This document shows, piece by piece, positions 14,935 to 21,299 of a stretch of 21,299 nt of DNA. Where the stretch lies: NCBI GenBank assembly GCA_937896185.1, contig CALBMG010000077.1:1-21299 (forward strand), read 5' to 3'. The position numbers and the translations under genes were made by a program. The notes under the pieces are model-generated. The model was not told the DNA's origin and did no database searches. It saw only the letters and a program-made list of their open reading frames with translations. The stretch's first letter is position 1. The number at the start of each line of letters is the position of its first letter. Source of the DNA: an uncultured Microbacteriaceae bacterium. GTDB taxonomy: Bacteria > Actinomycetota > Actinomycetes > Actinomycetales > Microbacteriaceae.

Positions 14935-15530
14935 GAGGCCTCCGCCAGACGGTCATCGATCATGCCGCGCAGAATCGAAATCGCGGAAACTCGGCCCGAA
15001 ATTCGGGCGGCAACCCGACCTTCAGTGTCCAGCACGAGGGTGACGGGCACGGCGTTGGGCGGAACATCGCCGGCGAATGCGAGGCGCACTGAACCGGTGC
15101 CCACATCAAGCACCGAGGGGTACGGCACCCCGAAGGTGTCCTCGAACGCGGTCGCGGCCTCGGCACCGTCGTACACGTTGACACCCAGGAACTGCACGGG
15201 CTGGCCTTCGTATTCCGCGGCGAGCGCCGCGAGGTCTGGGGCCTCGGCACGACAGGGCGGGCACGACGAGTACCAGAAATTTACGACGAGTACCGAGCCA
15301 CGGAAATCGGCGGCCGACACAGGTGTGCCGTCGGTGAGTTCCGAATCGAACTCGATCGGTTCGCCTCGGTTTTCTTCGGCAATCACCGTGTAGGCGCCGT
15401 CGCCTGAAATGTAATTCTTGCTGTCTCCCTGGCGGAACTGCTCGGCCAAGTTGTCGGCGCCGCTGCATCCCGACAATGCCAGGACCGACACTGTCACCGC
15501 GGCAGTTACGAGCGTGGCAATGCGCCGCAT
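14931..15530 (-). CDS. Thioredoxin-like lipoprotein (TlpA/ResA family)
   Basis: This extracytoplasmic thioredoxin-like protein is expected to reduce the haem-binding cysteines of apocytochrome c using electrons from CcdA. The first 22 residues are a lipoprotein signal (MRRIA, a hydrophobic stretch, then LSGC with Cys22 as the lipidation site). The active site CPPC is at 90-93 in NFWYSSCPPCRAEAP, and a later VPPNAVPVTLVLD carries the cis-proline region. The frame extends to 15680, but the ATG at 15530 starts the signal peptide directly and overlaps the upstream phosphatase stop by one base (TGATG); a GGGGG stretch precedes it. The 199-residue length is normal for ResA-like lipoproteins. Confidence 0.92.
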   Translation of the reverse strand: MRRIATLVTAAVTVSVLALSGCSGADNLAEQFRQGDSKNYISGDGAYTVIAEENRGEPIEFDSELTDGTPVSAADFRGSVLVVNFWYSSCPPCRAEAPDLAALAAEYEGQPVQFLGVNVYDGAEAATAFEDTFGVPYPSVLDVGTGSVRLAFAGDVPPNAVPVTLVLDTEGRVAARISGRVSAISILRGMIDDRLAEAS

Positions 15531-16177
15531 CAGACTGCCCCCAAATCCCGTGCGCGGTTTGAGCCGCGCGGTTCCTGATAGTCCACCTCGACCAAATCGA
15601 AATCCCCCGCCGCCGTCGAATCCACGCGGAACGACGTAATCGACGAGAGCGCGCAGCGTCGGCGAGACGGGTTGTGCCACAGCGTCATGCGATTGATGCG
15701 GCGGTGCACCATCCAGATCGGCAACTGGTGGCTGACAATCACGACGTGGCCCGACGGCACCGAGTCGGCCGCCTCACGAATCGCCTCGAACATTCGACGC
15801 GCAATCGACGAATACGGTTCGCCCCACGACGGTCGGAACGGGTTCCATACCGAAAGCCACAGCCTGGGGTTGCGGGCAATGGTGGCGCCGCGTCGCAAAT
15901 TCAATCCCTCGAAATCGTTCCACGGTTCGATGACACGTTCGTCGATTTCTGCGGTCAAACCCGTGCGGTCCTCCCACGGTTCGACGGATTCCCGTGCGCG
16001 CTGCAACGGGCTCACGACCAGCTTCACAACCTGCACGTCGGCCAACAATTCGGTCGAGTTCTCGGCGAGGGTGCGCCCAAAATCAGTGAGGCCGTACCCG
16101 GGAAGCTGCCCATAGAGGATGCCCTTCGGGTTGTTGACCTCACCGTGTCGCACGAGGTGCACATAGTCGGCAGTCAC
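15530..16177 (-). CDS. Histidine phosphatase family protein (phosphoglycerate mutase-like)
   Basis: This 215-residue protein belongs to the histidine phosphatase superfamily, whose catalytic histidine is transiently phosphorylated. The LVRHGEV motif (His11) is at residues 8-14. SPLQRARESVEPW carries the conserved Arg, ERVIEPWNDFEGL the acidic region, and VVIVSHQLPIWMV the second catalytic His. The substrate is unknown. It heads the ResA-CcdA-ResB-CcsB operon, the same order found in Mycobacterium tuberculosis Rv0525-Rv0529. The frame is open to 16741, but that part is antisense to aspS; the GTG at 16177 begins the conserved domain and has TAGACT seven bases upstream. Its stop overlaps the next start as TGATG. 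Confidence 0.9.
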   Translation of the reverse strand: MTADYVHLVRHGEVNNPKGILYGQLPGYGLTDFGRTLAENSTELLADVQVVKLVVSPLQRARESVEPWEDRTGLTAEIDERVIEPWNDFEGLNLRRGATIARNPRLWLSVWNPFRPSWGEPYSSIARRMFEAIREAADSVPSGHVVIVSHQLPIWMVHRRINRMTLWHNPSRRRCALSSITSFRVDSTAAGDFDLVEVDYQEPRGSNRARDLGAV

Positions 16178-16184
16178 AACCCTC

Positions 16185-16190
16185 AGTCTA
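16185..16190 (-). promoter_or_regulatory. Predicted -10 element (TAGACT) of the cytochrome c maturation operon
   Basis: TAGACT on the minus strand is followed by seven bases and the GTG of the histidine phosphatase gene, as in menG. It would drive all five genes of the operon. Confidence 0.6.
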
Positions 16191-16229
16191 CCTAGCCGAC
16201 CTCGGCACGATTTCCGTTCCGTGGCTGGG

Positions 16230-16235
16230 TAAACT
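16230..16235 (+). promoter_or_regulatory. Predicted -10 element (TAAACT) of aspS
   Basis: TAAACT is followed by eight bases and the ATG at 16244. There is no obvious Shine-Dalgarno sequence, so the transcript is probably leaderless or has a leader of one or two bases. No clear -35 hexamer is present. Confidence 0.5.
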
Positions 16236-16243
16236 TGGGCACT

Positions 16244-17584
16244 ATGACCACTCGTACCCGCGTTTCCGCTCTGTCCGCTTTGCCCGATGGCCCCGTAGAG
16301 GTTGCCGGTTGGGTTGATACGGTCCGTGACCAGAAAAAGGTCCAGTTCGTGATCCTGCGCGACGAATCCGGTGCTGTTCAGTTGGTGAACCCTGCTGTCC
16401 GTGAACTGGAAGCCGAGACCCCCGATTCGGCCGAGCGTCTGGCCTTGACCGAGACAATCTCGGCACTCAACGCGGGCACATTCATCCGTGTCACCGGCGA
16501 GCTGAAGGCCGACGAACGCGTCAAACTTGGCGGACTTGAAATCAAAATTTCGGGACTCACCGTCGTCACCGAAGCACAGCCCGAGCCCCCTATCGCCGAG
16601 GATTCCAGCGTGGACAAGCGCATGGACTGGCGGTTCCTCGACCTTCGCCGCCCCGACGCAAACCTGATCTTCCGCATCCAAACCACCTTCGAACACGCGC
16701 TGCGCTGCTGGTGGGTCGACAACGACTTCATCGAACTGCACACCCCCAAACTGATGGCATCCGCCTCGGAATCACGTGCCGAACTGTTCGAGATGGACTA
16801 CTTCGACACCAAGGCCTACCTGGCACAGAGCCCTCAGTTCTTCAAGCAGATGGCCCAGCCCGCCGGTTTTGGTGCCATCTTCGAGATCGGCCCAGCATTC
16901 CGCGCCGACCCCTCGTTCACGTCGCGTCACGCCACCGAGTTCACCTCGGTTGATGCCGAAATGTCGTGGGTGGAATCGCACGAGGACGTCATGGCGATGC
17001 ACGAAGCCGTCATTGTTGCGGGTCTCACCGCGGTGAAGGAAAAGCATGGCGACGCAATCGCCGCGGCCTACGGTGTTGAACTCGAGGTTCCGACCCTGCC
17101 GTTCCCCCGCATCCCCCTCGCTACCGCACACGAGATTCTGGCCGCACGCAGTTACACCGTTCCTCGTGCCGACGGTGACCTCGACCCCGAGGGTGAACGC
17201 CAGCTGTCCGCCTATGTGAAAGAAGAATTCGGCCACGATTTCGTGTTCGTCACCGACTATTTCACGAACATTCGCCCGTTCTATCACATGCGTCACGAGG
17301 GCAACGGCGAGCTGACAAACTCGTACGACCTCATTTACAACGGCACCGAGATTTCGACCGGTGCACAGCGTGAGCACCGTGTCGACGTGCTCATCGAGCA
17401 GGCCCGCGAGAAGGGTCTCGACCCCGAAGAGCTGGACTTCTACCTTGACTTCTTCCGTCACGGCGTGCCCCCGCACGGTGGGTTCGGCATGGGTCTCGCA
17501 CGATTCCTCATGCTCATGCTGGGGCTGCCGTCGATCCGCGAGACGACCTATCTGTTCCGTGGGCCCAACCGCCTGCTGCCGTAA
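16244..17584 (+). CDS. aspS: Aspartyl-tRNA synthetase, archaeal/AspRS2 type
   Basis: This class IIb synthetase charges tRNA with aspartate. At 446 residues it lacks the large insertion of the usual bacterial AspRS (about 580-600 residues) and matches the short archaeal/AspRS2 type, often non-discriminating and so able to make Asp-tRNA(Asn). The N-terminal OB-fold anticodon domain (about 15-105, GWVDTVRDQKKVQFVILRD) is followed by FIELHTPKLMASASE (162-176), LAQSPQFFKQ (193-202), motif 2 FEIGPAFRADPSFTSRHATE, and motif 3 GGFGMGLARF (412-421) with FRGPNRLLP at the end. ATG 16244 is preferred over TTG 16235. It is a single-gene unit followed by a strong terminator. Specificity cannot be settled by sequence alone. 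Confidence 0.93.
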   Translation: MTTRTRVSALSALPDGPVEVAGWVDTVRDQKKVQFVILRDESGAVQLVNPAVRELEAETPDSAERLALTETISALNAGTFIRVTGELKADERVKLGGLEIKISGLTVVTEAQPEPPIAEDSSVDKRMDWRFLDLRRPDANLIFRIQTTFEHALRCWWVDNDFIELHTPKLMASASESRAELFEMDYFDTKAYLAQSPQFFKQMAQPAGFGAIFEIGPAFRADPSFTSRHATEFTSVDAEMSWVESHEDVMAMHEAVIVAGLTAVKEKHGDAIAAAYGVELEVPTLPFPRIPLATAHEILAARSYTVPRADGDLDPEGERQLSAYVKEEFGHDFVFVTDYFTNIRPFYHMRHEGNGELTNSYDLIYNGTEISTGAQREHRVDVLIEQAREKGLDPEELDFYLDFFRHGVPPHGGFGMGLARFLMLMLGLPSIRETTYLFRGPNRLLP

Positions 17585-17596
17585 ACAGTTTCTGTA

Positions 17597-17640
17597 CGAG
17601 GCTCGTCCATGGTTTTTCCGTGGGCGGGCCTCGAACTTTT
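17597..17640 (+). terminator. Rho-independent terminator of aspS
   Basis: A 16-bp stem (including G-U pairs) runs from 17597-17612 to 17618-17633 with a TTTTT loop. It is followed by AACTTTT and an AT-rich run, 13 bases after the aspS stop codon. Confidence 0.8.
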
Positions 17641-17647
17641 ATATATA

Positions 17648-17675
17648 AAGAACCGGGGACGAATCCCCGGTTCTT
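17648..17675. terminator. Second hairpin, perfect 12-bp stem, possibly acting on the minus strand
   Basis: AAGAACCGGGGA pairs perfectly with TCCCCGGTTCTT around a CGAA loop. On the minus strand it is followed by TTATATATAAAAG; on the plus strand only by a weak pyrimidine stretch. It may be a backup terminator for either direction. Confidence 0.6.
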
Positions 17676-17851
17676 CAGACCCCCTTCGAAAAGGTCACCT
17701 TCAGTATGTCACGAAATGTTCGCTGCGACGAACATAATGAGCAATTTTGACGAAATTTGGCCGAAAATTTGATTTCGAGGTGGCCGGAATCGGACCGAGT
17801 CCACCCGCTGCGACACCGATCCGCCGCACATATGGTGCCGTAAACGAGAGA
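17676..17851. other. Intergenic stretch without a recognisable gene
   Basis: No supportable coding region is present. The stretch is partly AT-rich (about 17740-17775) and contains a perfect 7-bp inverted repeat (ATGTTCG 17716-17722 and CGAACAT 17729-17735). A further interrupted hairpin is at 17779-17805, where GGTGG and CCACC flank CCGG and CCGA arms. The minus strand of the second hairpin includes GGTCCGATTCC, which resembles a tRNA T-loop but lacks a matching acceptor stem. It lies downstream of the tRNA-Ser terminator. Confidence 0.5.
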
Positions 17852-17879
17852 AGTCCCCGAGCCGGAAAGCTCGGGGACT
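17852..17879 (-). terminator. Rho-independent terminator of tRNA-Ser
   Basis: On the minus strand AGTCCCCGAGC and GCTCGGGGACT form a perfect 11-bp stem around a six-base loop. It is followed by TCTCTCGTTT and begins three bases after the encoded CCA end of the tRNA. Confidence 0.8.
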
Positions 17880-17881
17880 GC

Positions 17882-17971
17882 TGGCGGTACCGGTGGGATT
17901 TGAACCCACGGAGGACTTGCACCCTCACATGTTTTCGAGACATGCTCCTTCGGCCGCTCGGACACGGTACC
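17882..17971 (-). tRNA. tRNA-Ser(CGA) with encoded CCA
   Basis: The minus strand folds as a class II tRNA. The 7-bp acceptor stem GGTACCG/CGGTACC is closed by discriminator G and an encoded CCA (17884-17882). The anticodon stem CATGT/ACATG encloses the loop CTCGAAA, whose anticodon CGA at 17937-17935 reads UCG. A long variable arm typical of serine tRNA precedes the T-arm, whose loop reads TTCAAAT. It is flanked by a predicted TACAGT -10 element and its own terminator, so it appears to be a single-gene unit. Confidence 0.95.
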
Positions 17972-17978
17972 GTCGTCA

Positions 17979-17984
17979 ACTGTA
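17979..17984 (-). promoter_or_regulatory. Possible -10 element (TACAGT) of tRNA-Ser
   Basis: TACAGT on the minus strand lies seven bases before the mature tRNA 5' end at 17971. If it is used, transcription would begin at or very near the first base of the tRNA. An alternative TACTTT hexamer lies at 17994-17989. Confidence 0.4.
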
Positions 17985-18008
17985 CCCCAAAGTACTGTGC
18001 AGCAAAAA

Positions 18009-18037
18009 TCGACGATGTCGGCGCTCTCGCCTACGCT
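18009..18037 (+). promoter_or_regulatory. Predicted promoter of radA (TCGACG, 17 bp, TACGCT)
   Basis: TACGCT at 18032-18037 is followed by GGTCAC and the ATG of radA, a six-base leaderless spacer. TCGACG at 18009-18014 is a four-of-six match to TTGACA at the ideal 17-bp distance, the only reasonable -35 seen among the predicted promoters. Confidence 0.6.
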
Positions 18038-18043
18038 GGTCAC

Positions 18044-19381
18044 ATGGCTCGACTCACAACCCCCTTCCGTTGCACAGAATGCGGCTGGACCACCACCAAG
18101 TGGGTAGGACGTTGCGGCGAATGCCAACAATGGTCGACCGTCGTCGAGGTCGCAGCCGAAAACATTGGCGGGCGGACAGTCGCAGCTCGCGTCCCTGAAT
18201 CTCGCACCGCCGTGTCGATCACCGCAGCCGGCGGCGTCCAGGCGGAACACCGCCCCACCGGAATTGGTGAATTCGACCGTGTCCTCGGCGGTGGAATTGT
18301 TCCGGGTGCCGCGATTTTGGTGTCCGGTGAACCGGGGGTCGGCAAATCCACCCTGCTGCTCGACGTCGCCAGTCGGGTTGCCCGCGCCGGAAACACTGTG
18401 CTGTATGTCAGCGCCGAAGAATCCGTCGGCCAGGTGCGGTTGCGAGCCGAACGCACCGGCGCCCTCGTCGACAGCCTCTATCTCGCCGCAGACACCAACT
18501 TGGGAACTATCCTCGGGCATATCGACAGCCTGAACCCTGCCCTGCTCGTGGTGGACTCGGTTCAAACCGTATCCTCGGACACCATCGATGGCATGGCCGG
18601 GGGTGTCTCGCAGGTTCGCGAAGTGGCCGCCACTCTGGTGCGCGTCGCCAAGGAACGTGGGCTCCCCCTCTTGCTGGTGGGACACGTCACCAAAGACGGC
18701 ACCATTGCAGGCCCCCGCACCCTGGAGCATCTTGTCGATGTGGTCGTGCACTGCGAGGGCGACCGGCAAACCGCGCTGCGATTTGTGCGCGCCTTCAAAA
18801 ACCGTTTCGGTCCCACCGACGAGGTCGGCTGTTTCGAAATGGTCGGCAGTGGAATCGCGGAAGTCCCCGACCCATCGGCACTCTTCCGTTCGGCATCACA
18901 GATGCCCGTGAGCGGCACCTGCACCACCATCGCCGTCGAAGGACGCCGGGCGATCCCCGTCGAAATTCAAGCGCTCGTGGTGCCCTCGTCGGCCCCGCAA
19001 CCCCGCCGAGTAACCAACGGGGTCGATTCATCGCGCGTCGCCATGTTGCTCGCCGTGCTGGAACGTCGCGCCAAAATTCCCCTGCAGTCGGCCGACGTCT
19101 ATGTGTCGACCGTCGGCGGCATCACCATCACCGAGCCCGGTGCCGACCTGGCCATCGCCTTGGCCATCGCGAGCGCCGCCCGGGACACCGCCCTGCCCTC
19201 GACACTGGTCGCCGTCGGCGAGATCAGCCTGTCGGGCGAAATTCGCGCCGTCACCGCCGCTGCACATCGCGTCGCCGAGGCACGCCGTTTCGGATTTATT
19301 ACCGTCATCGACAACGAGGCCGTGCAGACCGCCGAAGCCATCCGTCGGGCATTCGCCCGGGGCAGCACCGCAAAGGCATAG
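18044..19381 (+). CDS. radA: DNA repair protein RadA (Sms)
   Basis: RadA is a hexameric RecA-like helicase that extends recombination branches during repair. Its 445 residues contain a four-cysteine zinc finger (Cys10, Cys13, Cys24, Cys27 in CTECGWTTTKWVGRCGEC), Walker A GEPGVGKST (95-103), a Walker B-type ALLVVDSVQTV (166-176), the RadA-specific KNRFG motif (252-256), and a C-terminal Lon-protease-like domain including VGGITITEPGADLAIALAIA. The frame is open back to 17747, but that section is the antisense of tRNA-Ser; ATG 18044 starts the zinc finger domain and has TACGCT six bases upstream. It is a single-gene unit convergent with the protease gene. Confidence 0.96.
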   Translation: MARLTTPFRCTECGWTTTKWVGRCGECQQWSTVVEVAAENIGGRTVAARVPESRTAVSITAAGGVQAEHRPTGIGEFDRVLGGGIVPGAAILVSGEPGVGKSTLLLDVASRVARAGNTVLYVSAEESVGQVRLRAERTGALVDSLYLAADTNLGTILGHIDSLNPALLVVDSVQTVSSDTIDGMAGGVSQVREVAATLVRVAKERGLPLLLVGHVTKDGTIAGPRTLEHLVDVVVHCEGDRQTALRFVRAFKNRFGPTDEVGCFEMVGSGIAEVPDPSALFRSASQMPVSGTCTTIAVEGRRAIPVEIQALVVPSSAPQPRRVTNGVDSSRVAMLLAVLERRAKIPLQSADVYVSTVGGITITEPGADLAIALAIASAARDTALPSTLVAVGEISLSGEIRAVTAAAHRVAEARRFGFITVIDNEAVQTAEAIRRAFARGSTAKA

Positions 19382-19384
19382 TCA

Positions 19385-19416
19385 GGGCTCAGTCTCGTGG
19401 ATTCGAGTGTTAGCCC
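19385..19416. terminator. Weak imperfect hairpin between radA and the protease gene
   Basis: GGGCT (19385-19389) can pair with AGCCC (19412-19416), and an inner CTCG can pair with CGAG, but the middle is mismatched and no T-run follows on either strand. It overlaps the stop codon of the minus-strand gene. It is the only candidate terminator in the 28-bp convergent gap. Confidence 0.25.
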
Positions 19417-21299
19417 AGCACCCGATACGTATAGGTCAATCGCACCGATGTGACCTTGATCTTTGCAAAGTACGAACCGATCAGACCCAGCTGCAGTCCG
19501 CCCGCGGGATCCACCATTTCACCCAGTGCATAGGTGCGGACACCCGGGCCGCTGATGGCAACATCCGAGTTCATGGCCGAACCGTTCGAGGTCAGCATCA
19601 CACTCGACTGCCACGGAGTGCTGGCAATCGACAGGGTCGCCTTCACGGATACGGGAGCGTATTTCGCCGCGGCACGCACGGCCGACGGTGACGTCACGTT
19701 GCCATAGCAAATGCCCTCGTATCCCACGTGCCACATTTCGACATATCCCGACTCGACGACACACGCCGCTCCGCCGTCCACGTACTCGGTGAACACGTCA
19801 CTGGCGCGCTTGGTCACGACCAGGGTGCGCGGTAACAGTTTCGCGGCGCTGACACGCACGGTCGACGTCTTGACGACCTTCATCGTCGGCGCCGCAGTCG
19901 ACTTTGCCGTGTACACGATGGTGTACGTTCCCGGCTTGACCTTGCCCGCCACCTTGCCGTTCCAGGCATACTTTGTGGAACCAGTGGTGCTGATCGCCTT
20001 CGTTGCAACCACAGTTCCAGCCGAGTTCTTGACCACAATGGTCGACCCCGCAGCGGGCAGCCTTGTGCCGCTCGATTTCATGCTTTCCACGGTGATTAGC
20101 ACCGAGTCCTTGTAGCCATCGGTGGTGGGGTAAATCGTCGTGTCGCTCTGACGGATATGCGAGGCCGTCACCCCGGTACCCGAACGCACAACCGGCCACG
20201 GCAGTGACTCGACGGGTTCGCCACCATCGGGCACGAAACGGTACACGGCATTCAGCGCGCAGTTCGAGTTCGGGCAATTCGCCAGAACCGTCGAAATGTT
20301 CACCGTCGCCGAAGTGGAGGGGTTCGAGCTTTCGTTCGAGGACCACGCGACAAGACCCGAGGCGGTCTGCAGCTCGATCACACCGGTTCCCGTAACGGAA
20401 CCCAACGTGGTGGGGTCGACATAGTCGGCGGACAACGTGATCGAGTCGCCGATACCATCCAGTCCGTCCGTTGCGGTTCCCACAATCTGTGCCGATTCGC
20501 TCGACACGGTTGCCGTCGCCGTCACCGCTGAAGTCGCGGTCACCGATCCGGACTCTGCCCACTTGCCGGGGGCGTCACCATCGGTCACGTTGTTGACGGA
20601 CCCGACACGGAACTTGTATGAGCTGCCAGGAATCAGCCCGCCCACAATCTGGCCGGTCGAGGCGCGGCGCACCTCACCTGACGCGGTCGCCCATGTTGCA
20701 CCGTTGTCGTCGGAAATTTCCACGACATAGTCCGTGACGCCCAGCACGGGCAGGGCACGCGACGCAGCAACAGGTGCAGTCCACGAGAGGCTCACCGAGG
20801 TGCCATCGTCTCGCAGCGTGGCCGACAGGCCCGTGGGCCGTCCCGGAGTGATCCAGTCGAGGAACGCGGTTACTCGTGCAGCCATTCCGGGATACCCGGT
20901 GTTCGCGCAACCGTTACCCCACGAGGTGACACCCGCGAGCAGCCAACCGTTGACAGAGTTCACGGCATAGGGGCCACCCGAGTCTCCCTGGCAGGTGTCG
21001 GCAACCCCATTCGGCGCACCGACACAAATTTCGGTGATGTAATCCCAATCTGCTTGACCATACAGACCACAATCATCGAGCCCCGGTCCGCTGATGACGT
21101 CCAGTGTGGTCTTGTAAAGCTGCTCTGGATACGATCCCGCGCCGAAGGCCTGGTTTTCCCCCCAACCGGTCACCACAACGTCGGTCCCCGCAGCGGGCCA
21201 AGTGGCGGGGTCCACATCGAACGGCAGGTCAATCGCTGCCATTGTTGTGCCGTTCAAGGGCAACGGGTTCGTCAGGTGCACGAGAGCGATGTCGTTGTT
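19410..21299 (-). CDS. Secreted trypsin-like serine protease with FN3 and Ig-like C-terminal domains (5' end outside window)
   Basis: The visible 629 residues start within the S1 (chymotrypsin-fold) domain: NNDIALVHL holds the catalytic Asp (residue 3 of the visible part), and DTCQGDSGGPY holds the catalytic Ser107. Asp101, six residues before the serine, marks trypsin-like preference for Arg/Lys. TSWGNGC is the conserved substrate-binding segment. Signal peptide and catalytic His must lie beyond 21299. A fibronectin type III domain (about 153-250, RPTGLSATLRDDGTSVSLSW) follows, then a beta-rich region to about 380, and an Ig-like domain resembling FlgD-type folds (about 385-470, with YAWNGKVAGKVKPGTYTIVY). 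A C-terminal beta-rich domain of about 150 residues is unrecognised. It is probably exported; substrate unknown. Confidence 0.9.
   Translation of the reverse strand, partial: NNDIALVHLTNPLPLNGTTMAAIDLPFDVDPATWPAAGTDVVVTGWGENQAFGAGSYPEQLYKTTLDVISGPGLDDCGLYGQADWDYITEICVGAPNGVADTCQGDSGGPYAVNSVNGWLLAGVTSWGNGCANTGYPGMAARVTAFLDWITPGRPTGLSATLRDDGTSVSLSWTAPVAASRALPVLGVTDYVVEISDDNGATWATASGEVRRASTGQIVGGLIPGSSYKFRVGSVNNVTDGDAPGKWAESGSVTATSAVTATATVSSESAQIVGTATDGLDGIGDSITLSADYVDPTTLGSVTGTGVIELQTASGLVAWSSNESSNPSTSATVNISTVLANCPNSNCALNAVYRFVPDGGEPVESLPWPVVRSGTGVTASHIRQSDTTIYPTTDGYKDSVLITVESMKSSGTRLPAAGSTIVVKNSAGTVVATKAISTTGSTKYAWNGKVAGKVKPGTYTIVYTAKSTAAPTMKVVKTSTVRVSAAKLLPRTLVVTKRASDVFTEYVDGGAACVVESGYVEMWHVGYEGICYGNVTSPSAVRAAAKYAPVSVKATLSIASTPWQSSVMLTSNGSAMNSDVAISGPGVRTYALGEMVDPAGGLQLGLIGSYFAKIKVTSVRLTYTYRVLG

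Noticed and set aside
16178..16741. Upstream extension of the histidine phosphatase
   Set aside because: It lies opposite aspS and has no similarity to the family; the RHG motif belongs within the first 15 residues.
17779..17805. Possible tRNA gene on the minus strand
   Set aside because: Only a T-loop-like sequence is present; no acceptor, D-arm or anticodon arm can be formed around it.
17747..18043. N-terminal extension of radA upstream of 18044
   Set aside because: It would translate the antisense of tRNA-Ser and the terminator region; RadA homologues start with the zinc finger, and the promoter is immediately before 18044.
17675..18769. Minus-strand open frame of 364 codons through the tRNA-Ser and radA region
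   Set aside because: It runs across the tRNA and the antisense of RadA motifs; the HVSKTCEGASPPWVQIPPVP part is just translated tRNA.
1..21299. CRISPR arrays, insertion sequences, prophage or integrase genes
   Set aside because: No regularly spaced direct repeats, transposase or recombinase motifs were seen.

Overview
The window is a dense piece of a high-GC actinobacterial chromosome, most likely Microbacteriaceae or a close relative in Micrococcales. This rests on GC-rich third codon positions, a menaquinone (not ubiquinone) gene cluster, a System II (ResB/CcsB) cytochrome c maturation operon headed by a histidine phosphatase, an archaeal-type aspartyl-tRNA synthetase, and family-level resemblance of each protein. 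No insertion sequence, CRISPR array, integrase or phage gene was seen.

Layout. At 1-300 there is a partial, unrecognised minus-strand reading frame that runs off the left edge, abruptly joined to the C-terminal half of a cardiolipin synthase (to 835). From 839 to 11665 lies the menaquinone region: menG/ubiE, a long-chain polyprenyl diphosphate synthase and an FprA-type ferredoxin-NADP reductase (minus operon); menF (plus); a PLDc_N membrane protein with menD (minus); a DUF4229 membrane protein (plus); menB-menE-menA (minus); and menC (plus). From 11662 to 16177 a five-gene minus operon encodes a histidine phosphatase, a TlpA/ResA lipoprotein, CcdA, ResB and CcsB. Then come aspS (plus), two terminator hairpins, tRNA-Ser(CGA) with its own terminator (minus), radA (plus), and the 3' part of a secreted trypsin-like protease (minus) running off the right edge.

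How the genes work together. MenF, MenD, MenC, MenE, MenB, MenA and MenG turn chorismate into menaquinone, and the polyprenyl synthase supplies the side chain used by MenA; menH and menI are not in the window. The next operon delivers electrons through CcdA to the thioredoxin-like lipoprotein and assembles cytochrome c through ResB/CcsB. The region as a whole therefore builds the quinone and cytochrome parts of the respiratory chain.

The most striking structure is regulatory. Every protein-coding transcription unit head that can be seen has a TANNNT hexamer 6-8 bases before its start codon, the arrangement expected of leaderless mRNAs, whereas several operon-internal genes carry Shine-Dalgarno-like sequences. 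Divergent units are separated by as little as 36 bp, so their promoters must interfere. Several convergent pairs overlap at their stop codons, leaving no room for a terminator.
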